From: Adiantum capillus-veneris
Taxonomy: Eukaryota; Streptophyta; Polypodiopsida; Polypodiales; Pteridaceae
Assembly: GCA_014529385.2 (NCBI GenBank)
Contig: CM043946.1
Location: forward strand, 37,648,058 to 37,712,057
Length of the DNA stretch: 64,000 nt
Reading direction: 5' to 3'
Shown here piece by piece: positions 45,351-57,700 of this stretch; the first letter of the stretch is position 1, and each line of letters starts with the position of its first letter. The translations under genes were made by a program, and so were the position numbers. The notes below the pieces were generated by a model. That model searched no databases. It worked only from the letters and a program-made list of their open reading frames with translations, and was not told the origin of the DNA.

Positions 45351-45600
45351 ATACCATTTATCTCTTTTTATTGGCACACACATCCACACACGCGCACACA
45401 CACAAGAAGAAGAGAGTTATAACGTCGTAGGAAACTATCCTAAAAGATGTTAAAGATTAGGTTAGATGTAGACTTACGTTAAATTAGATTTAGGTTTATT
45501 TAAGTTAAATTAGATTAGATTTAGGTTTATTTTTAGTTAGATTTACGTTTATTTACGTTAGATTTAGATTTACGTTATATTAGATTAGATTTAGGTCTCC

Positions 45601-45955
45601 ATAGACTGCAATGCCTGCATGAAGCGGGTGAAGAAAGCCCTCAATGGAATATAGGGTATTGCTGCCTTCACTCATGGTGGGCTCCGTCGATCCAAAAGTA
45701 CTGGTGAAATGTCTTCAGAAGATAGGGAAGAAGGTGGATCTTCAGGGCGGCAAGAGTCACTACATCCCCGACAATGACCATCTAGACAACCTCTAGTCAT
45801 TCAACAACAACTTCAAAGTTGGTAACAAGAGAAAGAATGGTCCAAAGGGCCAATTGTTGTCGTCAGATGCGGATGGAGATGAGGCAGCGTCACCGCCGGA
45901 AGTTAACTCTCACATCTTTAGTGATGAGAATGCCAACTCTTGCCAAGTTATGTGA
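45601..45955 (+). pseudogene. captured HIPP (heavy-metal-associated isoprenylated protein) gene fragment
   Basis: The translation shows D-C-N-A-C-M-K-R-V-K-K-A-L-N-G-I, the CxxC metal-binding loop and first helix of an HMA domain. After a stop and frameshift comes V-D-P-K-V-L-V-K-C-L-Q-K-I-G-K-K, the second half of the domain. A linker with K-S-H-Y-I-P-D-N and one in-frame stop leads to N-S-C-Q-V-M before TGA, a CaaX-type tail. HMA plus C-terminal CaaX is the hallmark of HIPPs, which bind metal at membranes. It has no role in transposition and lies upstream of the transposase in the same sense, so it could be co-transcribed. Confidence 0.8.
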
Positions 45956-46074
45956 AAAATTAGTTTTAAGGTTCTTATAATCCCTGTTAGTTTAGTTCTT
46001 TGTTTTTAATATAACATAATTTACGTTAGATTTAGATTTATGTTATATTAGATTAGACTTAGGTTTATTTAGGT

Positions 46075-46114
<40 letters not shown>

Positions 46115-46219
46115 GAAGAAGAGAGTTTTAACGTCGTAGGAAACTATCCCAAAAGACGTTAAAGATTAGGTTAGATGTAGATTTCTTGTACCCACAAATA
46201 TAGGTATTGACCAATAAAG

Positions 46220-46300
46220 AGGAGATTATAACCCAGTGGTTCTGATCTCCGTGCACCTCTAGACCGAGGTGTGCGGGGATTGGACATGACTAGAGAATGT
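46220..46300 (+). other. tRNA-like sequence upstream of transposase, CACTA-A
   Basis: TATAACCCAGTGGTTCTGATC resembles a tRNA A-box region and CGGGGATTGGACA is a weak B box. It is also present in CACTA-B at about 52305-52375. It could be a promoter-derived or SINE-derived relic. Confidence 0.22.
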
Positions 46301-46303
46301 GAG

Positions 46304-46347
<44 letters not shown>

Positions 46348-46407
46348 CGAAGAATGCCAATAGAATATTAAATTTGTTGTCCCGGTTATAAGATTTTTAT
46401 CCTCATT

Positions 46408-48068
46408 ATGAGTAGTGACGAGGATGTGGGACCGTCCAACCGAAACACCTATCTTTCAACGAGGGTCTTATGTCCTTGTAATCAATGCAAGCATGCTGTG
46501 CGACGGACAAGACGTGTTTCTTTGCAGCACGTTCGCGAATTTGGCGAGTTCGATCCATCTATTATAGATCGAGTTGTTGCCAATTATAACTCGTCGGACT
46601 CTGACGCTCGCCAACAAGCAGCAATCTTGCAACCCAATAGACGTGTTCGCAGGCGCTTTCGTCAAGCAGCATATGTGAGGCCACAAGATGTAGCCTCTGA
46701 CAGCTCGGGGGATGATCATGCAGAGCACATTCCCAATGAGGCAATGTTTGAGCCTGAGATTGATGAAATGATCGAGACGATCATGGATTCAGAAAGGATT
46801 ATCTATGATGATATGAAAAGTGAAGCCGATACGCCATTGTATAATGGAGCACGTATGTCTAGATTGAAAGCACTCCTGGTTCTTCTCAACATGCAGGCAA
46901 AGTTTGGATGGAGTGACACTAGCGTCACAGCGCTTTTCAAGTGATCTATTACAATTAGTTTACTTTAATAAAACTCTAAATGTATAATGATCTGATAGAT
47001 TTTCACACGACTGTATCGTATTTTTATGTTGTGTAGATTGCTTAAAGAGCACATACTACCAGCTGACAATGTGATGCCAGATTCCCGAGATGAAGCAAGA
47101 AAGATTTTGCGAAACTTGGGGATGGATTACAATTCTATCCACGCTTGTCCTAATGACTGCATTCTTTTCAGAGGGGAATACATAGACATGGAGAAGTGTC
47201 TGAAATGTGATTCCGAAAGATATCGAGTAGATCTCCACGGGACAAAAATTCCACAAAAGGTTTTGCGACATTTTCCTCTGCTTCCTCACATCAAGCATTT
47301 CTTCGAATGTAAGTCCATGGCCGCCCTAGCATCATGGCATGAGGAGAATAAATCTTCGGATGGTGTGCTACGAATTCCTGCAAATTGCGCAGCCTGGAAA
47401 CATAAAGATGGAACATGGTCGGATTTTGCCAGGGAAGCTCGAAATTTGCGCTTAGGCCTGGCTATGGATCGCGTAAATCCATTTGGTCAAAGATCAACAT
47501 CTTACAGTGTATCGCCCGTTGTCATCGTCAACTACAACATTCCCCCGTGGTTGACTACGAAGAAGGGGCACCAATGGCTAAGCTTGATTGTGCCAGGGCG
47601 ATATAAAGTGGGGAATATGGATGTGTATCTTCGTCCACTATTGGAAGAGCTACAACAATTGTGGATTGGCATAGAGGTGGTGGATATGAGCCGACACACA
47701 GGACGATGGAATGCTTTGATCAGAGGCATTCTAATGTGGACCATGCATGACTATCCCGGGCTAACAGAATGCTCAGGTGATCTATTGACACTCCTCACTC
47801 AGACACTGTAAATCTTGTTTTTTCCCATAGTTGATCTATTATCATGTGTATACATGCAGGGCTTCAAACAAGCGGATACAGAGCATGTGTCACATGTGGA
47901 CCTAAACTGAATGCACGTAGGGCGCCCTCACTGAAGAAGCAAATCTACGAAGGTCATCAAGCGTATCTTCCAGAGAATCATGTGTTACGCGACGGCTTTT
48001 TGGGAAGAGAGCCACCAAGGATGTCTGCACAAGCATGGTTAGAACAGAAGGAGATGTGCATGGTGTAA
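46408..48068 (+). pseudogene. CACTA-A transposase, internally deleted
   Basis: Exon 1 (46408-46940) has an N-terminal C-P-C-N-Q-C zinc-finger-like motif as in the transposase-associated domain of En/Spm elements. Intron 46941-47036 (GT...TAG) joins in frame to exon 2 (47037-47776), the tnp2-type transposase domain with R-L-G-L-A-M-D-x-V-N-P-F-G, N-I-P-P-W-L and M-D-V-Y-L-R-P-L. Intron 47777-47859 joins to exon 3 (from 47860; C-V-T-C-G). After C-M-V a TAA at 48066-48068 stops it, because about 1.24 kb present in CACTA-B (54140-55383) is missing. The protein lacks the C-terminal half of the catalytic region and should be inactive. Confidence 0.92.
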
Positions 48069-48792
48069 AGGTCGACATTTTAGCGTGGAACGGATCGACA
48101 AAAAGCGTTTTACTCAAGATTGTGGAATCATGGAAAAATTTGAACAGTCTAGTCGACGATGTTCCTCTGATGCAGATCCTGTGGTGGCGGAACTCACTTA
48201 CTTCGGCACGCTACAAGAGATTTTGAGGATCGATTACAGAGGATTTTTTGTCGACTTGTTCGACGTGCAATGGTTCAAGATAATCATGGAGGGTCGCAAC
48301 GCTACTGTGCGTAGAGGAGAGTCTGGTTTTCTTGCGGTGGATTCTACTAAGAAATGGAATGACCTAAGAGACAATTTTGTACTACCCGAGCATTGTGAAC
48401 AAGTAAGTATGTAAATAGTTAACATCCCCCTTTTACAAGTTATGTGCTTGAAAGCTCTCATGTAAGTTATGTGGCTCTGGCAGGTAATATTTCATCCTAC
48501 AAAGTCTACATCAAACTGGTGGTACGTCATAGAGGTAGCCCCTCGTAGTGCAAGGACGTATGAAGGCTACCATGTGCCAATCACAACGGCATCAATGGAG
48601 GAGATCAGAGAAGATGCTCAATCAAAAGCCGCTGCGGTGGTGCCAGACAAGCATCAAGATGCTACTACTCTATATGGGGTGCATGCAGATGAGCTACAAA
48701 ATGAAACAGAGGATATGTGTTTAAACGGAGAGCTCTATATAGATATATGAAGTTATGCTGAGTTATGCGAGGATGAGAGAGAGATCTCTTAA
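48069..48792 (+). pseudogene. CACTA-A transposase C-terminal exons, orphaned
   Basis: 48069-48402 encodes F-T-Q-D-C-G and Y-R-G-F-F-V-D-L-F-D-V-Q-W-F, the DUF4216-type C-terminal domain seen in En/Spm transposases. Intron 48403-48483 leads to the last exon (48484-48792, W-W-Y-V-I-E-V-A-P-R). A TGA at 48748-48750 replaces a Gly of CACTA-B. The upstream deletion takes this part out of frame with the transposase start. Confidence 0.85.
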
Positions 48793-49064
48793 AGCCACAA
48801 ATATTGTATTTGAACAATTTTGCTCCGTGTTGTAAAAGTTCTGGCTCTCTAAGTACCTTCCATGGTGTATAACGCTCTTTTCTACTCGCGCTCACATCTT
48901 TTGATTGAAAATTCTGAGTTTTCGACTTGCCTCTTCTATCACTCAATTCATTGCATCATTGTATTTATATGCGTCATTACATCATTGTATTTAATGGTCT
49001 TTGCGTCATTGTCTACTCTATTCATTCAATATTAAGTTTAAGTATTCGTGTGTTTAATGCAGGT

Positions 49065-50338
49065 ATGGATAATGAGGAGTTTCTTTCTTCTTTGTCACCG
49101 CAGCAGAGACAGTGGTACGTGGAGCGTCATCGCTCTGGCGCATCATCGCGCGTTCCTACTCCATCCGCATCTCCCTCTCTTTCGGAGCATTTGGCGCGCT
49201 CCGAAGCTTCGGCGTCGACAAGAGGAGCTTCACACTCGTCTAGACACCGGCGCTCTAGTGGTGGCGGTGGCGGTTGTTGTGGGAATTCCGCCGCCGATGC
49301 CTCCACACTGCCTCGTGTTCGACGAGGCTCTTTACCCTCGCCATCTATGCCAGGTTTTGCGCGGCTGACTGTTCCTAGCAGCTACACACCTCTCCCTACT
49401 CCGCCACGAGCCACCCCACTCGACACTCCTCGCTTCGGGGCCCAGACGTCGGTGGAGACACCTGACGTCCGTACCCCCATCGACACGCCGCTAGAGACCC
49501 GTGCCGGGACACCGAGGTTCACGCGTCACCGGCCAGAGGGCTTGCCTTACTCCGTCGACTTTAGCGGCGGCATCATCATGGATGATGACGGCAAGAAGGT
49601 GATCTCGCGCATGCGTGGTCTTTGCTCTCAGCTATTTAGACACTACATACTAAACAAATGGAGTAAAGTACCAAGTGATTTAAAAAACAGACTCATCAAC
49701 ATAATTCATGATGAGTTTCCCGTTCCAACAGGGGATCAACGCTTTAATGAAGACCTGATGAAGATTCGAATGCGCGAATACTGCAAACACAAGCGTTCAG
49801 AAGTGCAAAAAGCAATCAAGCATGGGTGGAATAGGCCAGATTGGCTGGCCAAAGAAGATTGGAAGAATGCGAAGAAAGCAGCGCGCGAGAATCCCGACAA
49901 GTGGAAGCAACAAAAGGATGCAGCCAGAGCACGAGTAGAGGCAGGGAGCTCGCACCACTTGGGGAGCGGTGGATGGGCATCATTAGAGGCCGATTTTGTA
50001 AGTGTTTTCGCATTGCTCTTTATGTTCGATAGTTTAGGGTTTATGAGTTTTTTAATTCTAACATAATGAAATCTTTGTATGTTTTGACAGTGGTCGATGA
50101 CAGGACGTGATCCCACACCGTACGAGCGCGAGTACGTAGGCAGGAAGGGCTTAAACGCCCTGATGGACATTCTCAGTTCTCGCGGCGGCATGGTTAGTAT
50201 TAGGGTTTACTCTTTTCTATTTTTTGTATTTTTTTATAAATGTCGTTATATGTTTATACTTACTGAAAGCTGTCTTATTGTCTTTTTTTGCAGAATGCGA
50301 CAGATACGCCACTTGGACGCGATGAGACGTCTGACTAG
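49065..50338 (+). CDS. CACTA-A second gene (TnpA-like DNA-binding protein), open
   Basis: Starts at ATG 49065-49067 (M-D-N-E-E-F), just after a TTTAATGCAG splice-acceptor-like site, so a 5' UTR intron is likely. Exon 1 is 49065-49997, exon 2 50091-50192, exon 3 50294-50338; GT...AG junctions keep frame. The N-terminal half is Ser/Pro/Thr rich and low in complexity (glycine run near 49258-49275). The C-terminal half (K-H-K-R-S-E-V-Q-K, G-S-S-H-H-L-G-S-G-G-W, D-P-T-P-Y-E-R-E-Y) resembles the En/Spm plant transposase family (Ptta type). In Spm the TnpA product binds the subterminal repeats. No stop interrupts this copy. Confidence 0.88.
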
Positions 50339-50599
50339 ACGACGTCAGCTTAGCCGTAGCTAGAGAGCATTAGTTTAGGGTTTCTCATAGCTAATGTATC
50401 ATGAGACGGATTTTATACGTCTTTTTGAACCATGTATATTATTAGATTTGTCACCGCAGTTCATTTTGCCAATCAATTCTTTATGCCTATGATGTTGTAC
50501 AATTGTCATTATTACATTTGCCAATCAATTCATTTTGCCTATGATGTGTACAATTGTCAATTTTACACAATGCGTCTTGTGGGTGACTATTTTGGGTCT

Positions 50600-50793
50600 A
50601 TTATCTACCCTTGCACTTTTTTTAAAAAGTGAATCAAGTACAATATGGTTGATGGGTGGTAGGGCATTCAATGCCCTGTCACCAAAAAAAAATTATCTCG
50701 GGCGTCGCTATAACCGTCGCTATTTATGGCTCTGTAGCGTCGCTATGAGCGTCGCTTTAGACTTCTGTTTAAACGTCACTATAACCGTCGCTA
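50600..50793. promoter_or_regulatory. 3' subterminal repeats of CACTA-A, left part
   Basis: GCGTCGCTAT-type repeats begin near 50700 and are cut at 50793 by CACTA-B. They resume at 58310 and end at 58491. A short inverted pair (AGGGCATTCAATGCCCT near 50661) lies beside the array. Confidence 0.85.
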
Positions 50794-51009
50794 CACTACA
50801 AGAGGCTCTTCATATTAGCGACGCTCAAAAAAAAATTTCCCGGCGTCGCTATAAGCGTCGCTATGAGCGTCGCAAATTTACAAAGAAATTTGCGATGCTC
50901 ATAGCGACATCGGCTGGGGTAAAAAAATAACCGAGCGCGCCCAAAAACTCAGATCTCAGATCTAAGTTTTTCGGCGTCCTCAAGCAAAGAGCAGGTAACG
51001 CTCTCCCTC

Positions 51010-51177
51010 TCTCTCTCTCTTTTTCTTCTCCACACACACACACACACACACACGAGGAGAGGAAGGAGAGCCAGGTATGCTCCTTCCCTCTCCTCATTCT
51101 CATGTTCCCTTCCCCTCTTTCTCTCTCCCTCTCTCTCTCTCTCTCACACACACATACACACACACACATAGTGTTTT

Positions 51178-51225
<48 letters not shown>

Positions 51226-51440
51226 AACAAAAACAACAACGCACACACACATACATAAACAAAGAATGCACACACACATTGAGAGAGAAAAAGAGAGAGA
51301 GAGCATGCATAAACAAAAAACGCACGCATTGAAAGAGGAAAAGAGAGAGAGAACATGCGTAAATAAAAAACGCACACATTGAGAGAGAAAAAGAGAGAGA
51401 AAACATGCATACGATCCAAAAAAACGCACACACATTGAGA
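51010..51440. repeat. microsatellites and minisatellite, CACTA-B
   Basis: The same arrangement as in CACTA-A: CT, CA, CT, CA and GA runs, then tandem units of 50-55 bp at about 51255-51440. The run lengths differ between the two copies. Confidence 0.92.
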
Positions 51441-51811
51441 GAGAAAGAGAGAGAAACTAATTTAACGTCGTAGGAAACTAATTAAAATTAAAAGACCTAA
51501 AGATCTAGCCGACGAAGAGTTGAACTCAAGACCTATTATTCAAGAGGGAAATGGCATAATCAATCTATCATACTTGGCATGGGTGATAGAAAGGTTATAC
51601 CATTTATCTCTTTTTATTGGCACACACATCCACACACGCGCACACACACAAGAAGAAGAGAGTTATAACGTCGTAGGAAACTATCTTAAAAGACGTTAAA
51701 GATTAGGTTATATGTAGACTTACATTAAATTAGATTTAGGTTTATTTTTAACTAGATTTACGTTTATTTAAGCTAGATTTAGATTTACATTATATTAGAT
51801 TAGATTTAGGT

Positions 51812-52016
51812 CTCCATAGACTGCAATGCCTGCATGAAGCGGGTGAAGAAAGCCCTCAATGGAATATAGGGTATTGCTGCCTTCACTCATGGTGGGCTCC
51901 GTCGATCCAAAAGTACTGGTGAAATGTCTTCAGAAGATAGGGAAGAAGGTGGATCTTCAGGGCGGCAAGAGTCACTACATCCCCGACACAATGACCATCT
52001 AGACAACCTCTAGTCA
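51812..52016 (+). pseudogene. captured HIPP/HMA gene fragment, shortened
   Basis: It matches 45598-45797 of CACTA-A, including the CxxC loop and the same stop, with a 2-base insertion near 51988. It stops before the linker and CaaX tail. The missing 3' part was lost here, or the two copies descend from different versions. Confidence 0.8.
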
Positions 52017-52386
52017 TTAGACTTACGTTAAATTAAATTTAGCTTTATTTTTAGTTAAATTTACGTTTATTTATATTTACGCTTATTTACGTTAGATCGA
52101 GTCCACGCAAGAATTACTTACGGTTTAGGGTTTAGACTTAGACGAAAAGTGAAAAGATCTACTGTGAAAAGATGTTAAGATGAAGTGAAGTGCTACAGCT
52201 AGAGAAGAGGCAAAGGGGTTTTGTCCACTACATGCACTATCATGTAGACGTGGGTGTGTAGATTTCTTGTACCCACAAATATAGGTATTGACCAATAAAG
52301 ACGAGATTATAACCCGGTGGTTCTGATCTCCGTGAACCTCTAGACCGAGGTGTGCGGGGATTGGACATGACTAGAGAATGTGAGGT

Positions 52387-52420
<34 letters not shown>

Positions 52421-52482
52421 GACGAAGAATGCCAATAGAATATTAAATTTGTTGTCCAGGTTATAAGTTTTTTATCCTCATT

Positions 52483-55400
52483 ATGAGTAGCGACGAGGAT
52501 GTGGGACCGTCCAACCGAAACACCTATCTCTCAACGAGGGTCTTGTGTCCTTGTAATCAATGCAAGCATGCTGTGCGACGGACAAGACGTGTTTCTTTGC
52601 AGCACGTTCGCGAATTTGGCGAGTTCGATCCATCTATTATAGATCGAGTTGTTGCCAATTATAACTCGTCGGACGCTGATGCTGGCCAACAAGCAGCAAT
52701 CTTGCAACCCAATAGACGTGTTCGCAGGCGCTTTGGTCAAGCAGTATATGTGAGGCCACAAAATGTAGCCTCTGACAGCTCGGGGGATGATCATGCAGAG
52801 CACATTCCCAACGAGGCAATGTTTGAGCCCGAGATTGATGAAATGATCGAGACGATCATGGATTCAGAAAGGATTATCTATGATGATATGAAAAGTGAAG
52901 CCGATACGCCATTGTATAATGGAGCACGTATGTCTAGATTGAAAGCACTCCTGGTTCTTCTCAACATGCAGGCAAAGTTTGGATGGAGTGACACTAGCGT
53001 CACAGCGCTTTTCAGGTGATCTATTACAATTAGTTTACTTTAATAGAACTCTAAATGTACAATGATCTGATAGATTTTTACACGACTGTATCATATTTTT
53101 ATGTTGTGTAGATTGCTGAAAGAGCACATACTACCAGCTGACAATGTGATGCCAGATTCCCGAGATGAAGCAAGAAAGATTTTGCGAAACTTGGGGATGG
53201 ATTACAATTCTATCCACGCTTGTCCTAATGACTACATTCTTTTCAGAGGGGAATACACAGACATGGAGAAGTGTCCGAAATGTGATTCCAAAAGATATCG
53301 AGTAGATCTCCACGGGACAAAAATTCCACAAAAGGTTTTGCGACATTTTCCTCTGGTTCCTCGCATCAAGCATTTCTTCGAATGTAAGTCCATGGCCGCC
53401 CTAGCATCATGGCATGAGGAGAATAAATCTTCGGATGGTGTGCTACGAATTCCTGCAAATTGCGCAGCCTGGAAACATAAAGATGGAACATGGTCGGATT
53501 TTGCCAGGGAAGCTCGAAATTTGCGCTTAGGCCTGGCTATGGATGGCGTAAATCCATTTGGTCAAAGATCAACATCTTACAGTGTATCGCCCGTTGTCAT
53601 CGTCAACTACAACATTCCCCCGTGGTTGACTACGAAGAAGGGGCACCTATGGCTAAGCTTGATTGTGCCAGGGCAATATAAAGTGGGGAATATGGATGTG
53701 TATCTTCGTCCACTATTGGAAGAGCTACAACAATTGTGGATTGGCATAGAGGTGGTGGATATGAGCCGACACACAAGACGACGGAATGCTTTGATCAGAG
53801 GCATTCTAATGTGGACCATGCATGACTATCCCGGGCTAGCAGAATGCTCAGGTGATCTATTGACACTCACTACTCAGACACTGTAAATATTGTTTTTTCC
53901 CATAGTTGATCTATTATCATGTGTATACATGCAGGGCTTCAAACAAGCGGATATAGAGAATGTGTCACATGTGGACCTAGACTGAATGCACGTAGGGCAC
54001 CCTCACTGAAGAAGCAAATCTACGAAGGTCATCAAGCGTATCTTCCAGAGAATCATGTGTTACGCGACGGCTTTTTGGGAAGAGAGCCACCAAGGATGTC
54101 TGCACAAGCATGGTTAGAGCAGAAGGAGATGTGCGATGACGGATTGCCTCCAGGGATGAAAAGACTTTCTCTATGGTACGAGTTACCATACTGGCCCCGA
54201 CTCATGATCAATCACTTGCTCGATCCAATGCACATATTCAAGAATGTGGGTAATCTACTATGGGACCATTTGACCGGCAAGAAAGATACTTTGGGAGCCA
54301 GAGTTGACCTTAGAAATGTGGATCGTATGGAGCAATATTGGCCGCAAACAGCGTTTGATGGATTTATAAAACTCCCTAAAGCACCATGGATTTTCACAGG
54401 AGCCCAAGAACACAAAGTAAAAGAGGCCATTCGATCTTTGCGGACCTCCACTGGCGTAATGCACTCGCTCCGAACGTGTTTTACTAAAGAAGGAAAGCTT
54501 ACCGGTTTGAAGTCACACGATTGGCATAAAATGTGTCAGGTACGTTCATAGTGGTCTTTAATATCATTGCATAAAATGTGGACTTTAATATCATTGCTGC
54601 ACATACTATACAGTTTATTTTACCGGTTGCCATTGAGGGATGTTTGTCTCTCGACATCCGTAACACAATCTACAAACTTGCAAAGCTGGTGCAATGGATC
54701 TCACAAAAGGAGATCATCTTCTTGTTCACATAGTTGATGAGGTGGAAATAGTTGGCACAGTTCATTCCAGATGGATGTTCTTCTTAGAGCGTTTCATGAA
54801 AACGCTTAAGGGATATGTGCGTCAAAAGGCACGTCCGGAGGGTAGCATGGCAGAAGGTTGGTTGGTATCAGAGTCCCTAGTGTACATTGGAGAGTGGCTA
54901 GACGGATTTGATAAATCCCGGGACACGCTATGGCGAACCATAGATGATGAGCGCATATCTGGGATTGTCATGTGCAATCTTGGTGTTGAGAAGAAGATGA
55001 CGGAAGATCTAGAGGCTAAAATCAACCGATTTTGCATGCTTCACAATCCAGTGATGCAAAAGTGGATTTCACAATATGAGGATGCAAAGCAAGAGCGACA
55101 AAGGGCACGAATCGAGTGGAGACGGGGAAGACGACCACCGATGCACTATTCAGCGGTTCTAGAGAGCCTACCAACCTTCATGAGCTTAAGATGGTTGCAC
55201 AACCAATTGAAAAGCGCACAACAATGCGGTGACGAAGTGACTGAAGAAGAGTGGGAGTACTCTCGGGGTTGCGCGACCAAGGTAAGTTTGCAATGTACGA
55301 CTAGCTAGTGAATTTATTTCTAAATGTTTGAACAGCCACTCATAATCTTTGTTCGTTGTAGTATAAGTCATACACAGCAGCATGGTGTAAAGGTCGACAT

Positions 55401-56114
55401 TTTAGGGTGGAACGAATCGACAAAAAGCATTTTACTCAAGATTGTGGAATCATGGCAAAATTTGAACAGTCTAGTCGACGACGTTCCTCTGATGCAGATC
55501 CTGTGGTAGCGGAACTCACTTACTTCGGCACGCTGCAAGATATTTTGAGGATCGATTACAGAGGATTTTTTGTCGACTTGTTTGACGTGCAATGGTTCAA
55601 GATAATCATGGAGGGTCGCAACGCTACTGTGCGTAGAGGAGAGTCTGGTTTTCTTGAGGTGGATTCTACTAAGAAATGGACTGACCTAAGAGACACTTTC
55701 GTACTACCTGAGCATTGTGAACAAGTAAGTATATAAATAGTTAACATCCCCCTTTTACAAGTTATGTGCTTGAAAGCTCTCATGTAAGTTATGTGGCTCT
55801 GGCAGGTAATATTTCATCCTACAAAGTCTACATCAAACTGGTGGTACGTCATAGAGGTAGCCCCTCGTAGTGCAAGGACGTATGAAGGCTACCATGTGCC
55901 AATCAGAATGACATCAATGGAGGAGATCAGAGAAGATGCTCAATCAGAAGCCGCTGCGGTGGTGCCAGATGAGCATCAAGATGCTACTACTCTATATGGG
56001 GTGCATGCAGAGGAGCTACAAAATGAAACAGAGGATATGTGTTTAAACGGAGAGCTCTATATAGATATAGGAAGTTATGCTGAGTTATGCGAGGATGAGA
56101 GAGAGATCTCTTAA
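52483..56114 (+). pseudogene. CACTA-B transposase, nearly complete
   Basis: Exon 1 52483-53015 (CPCNQC motif), exon 2 53112-53851 (tnp2-type domain), exon 3 53935-54540 (C-V-T-C-G, L-L-D-P-M-H-I-F-K-N, H-D-W-H-K-M). A further exon starts near 54614 (L-P-V-A-I-E-G-C) and the region to 55281 has L-V-H-I-V-D-E-V-E, W-M-F-F-L-E-R-F-M-K-T-L-K and A-R-P-E-G-S-M-A-E-G. Then exons 55362-55724 and 55806-56114 (DUF4216-like end). The frame changes between about 54640 and 54725, either an unrecognised intron or a frameshift; this decides whether it is functional. Other junctions are GT...AG and keep frame. Confidence 0.88.
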
Positions 56115-56386
56115 AGCCACAAATATTGTATTTGAACAATTTTGCTCCGTGTTGTAAAAGCTCTGGCTCTCTAAGTACCTTCCATGGTGTATAACGCTCT
56201 TTTCTACTCGCGCTCACATCTTTTGATTGAAAATTCTGAGTTTTCGACTTGCCTCTTCTATCACTCGATTCATTGCGTCATTGTATTTATATGCGTCATT
56301 ACGTCATTGTATTTAATGGTCTTTGCGTCATTGTCTACTCTATTCATTCAATATTAAGTTTAAATATTCGTGTGTTTAATGCAGGT

Positions 56387-57700
56387 ATGGATGATAAGGA
56401 GTTTCTTTCTTCTTTGTCACCGCAGCAGAGACAGTGGTACGTGGAGTGTCATTGCTCTGGCGCATCATCGCGCGTTCCTACACCATCCGCATCTCCCTCT
56501 CTTTCGGAGCATTCGGCGCGCTCCGAAGCTTTGGCGTCGACGAGACGAGCTTCACACTCGTCTAGACACCGGCGCTCTAGTGGTGGCGGTGGCGGTTGTT
56601 GTGGGGATTCCGCCACCGATGACTCCACACCGCCTCGTGTTCGACAAGGCTCTTTACCCTCCCCTTCTTTGCCCGCCCCCACACCAGCCACAGCATCGCC
56701 ATCTACGCCAGGTTTTGCACGGCTGAGTCTTCCTAGAAGCTACACACCTCTACCTACTCCGCCAGGAGCCACCCCACTCGACACTCCTCGCTTCGGGGCC
56801 CAGACGCCGGTGGAGACACCTGACGTCCGTACCCCCATCGACACGCCGCTAGAGACCCCTGCCGGGACACCCAGGTTCACGTGTCACCGGCCAGAGGGCT
56901 TGCCTTACTCCGTCGACATCAGCGGCGGCATCATCATGGATGATGACGGCAAGAAGGTGATCTCGCGCATGCGTGGTCTTTGCTCTTAGCTGTTTAGACA
57001 CTACATACTAAACAAATGGAGTGAAGTACCAAGTGATTTAAAAAACAGAGTCATCAGCATTCTTCATGATGAGTTTCCCGTTCCAACACGGGATCAGCGC
57101 TTCAACGAAGACCTGATGAAGATTCGAATGCGCAAATACTACAAACACAAGCGTTCCGAAGTGCAAAAAGAAATCAAGAATGGGTGGAACAGGCCAGATT
57201 GGTTGGCCAAAGAAGATTGGAAGAATGCGAAGAAAGCAGCGCGCGAGAATCCGGACAAGTGGAAGCAACAAAAGGATGCAGCCAGAGCGCGAGTAGAGGC
57301 AGGGAGCTCGCACCACTTGGGGAGCGGTGGATGGGCATCATTTGAGGCCGATTTTGTAAGTCTTTTCACATTGCTCTTTATGCATGTTCGATAGTTTAGG
57401 GTTTATGAGTTTTTTAGTTCTAACATAATGAAATCTTTGTATGTTTTGACAGTGGTCGATGACAGGACGTGATCCCACACCGTACGAGCGCGAGTACGCA
57501 GGCAGGAAGGGCTTAAACGCCCTGATGGACATTCTCAGTTCTCGCGGCGGCATGGTTAGTATTAGGGTTTACTCTTTTTTATTTTTTGTATTGTTTTATA
57601 AATGTCGTTATATGTTTATACTTACTGAAAACTGTCTTATTGTCTTTTTTTGCAGAATCCGATAGATACGCCGCTTGGACGTGATGAGACGTCTCACTAG
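56387..57700 (+). pseudogene. CACTA-B second gene (TnpA-like), one premature stop
   Basis: Same structure as 49065-50338: exon 1 56387-57355, exon 2 57453-57554, exon 3 57656-57700. A TAG at 56987-56989 replaces the CAG (Gln) of CACTA-A, leaving about 200 residues and removing the conserved C-terminal half. It also has an extra proline-rich segment near 56668-56700 absent in A. Otherwise it is open. Confidence 0.88.

Noticed and set aside
45470-46080. TTAGATTTAGGTTTA repeats as telomeric sequence
   Set aside because: They lack a TTTAGGG register and are degenerate; they are a local repeat of the CACTA 5' region.
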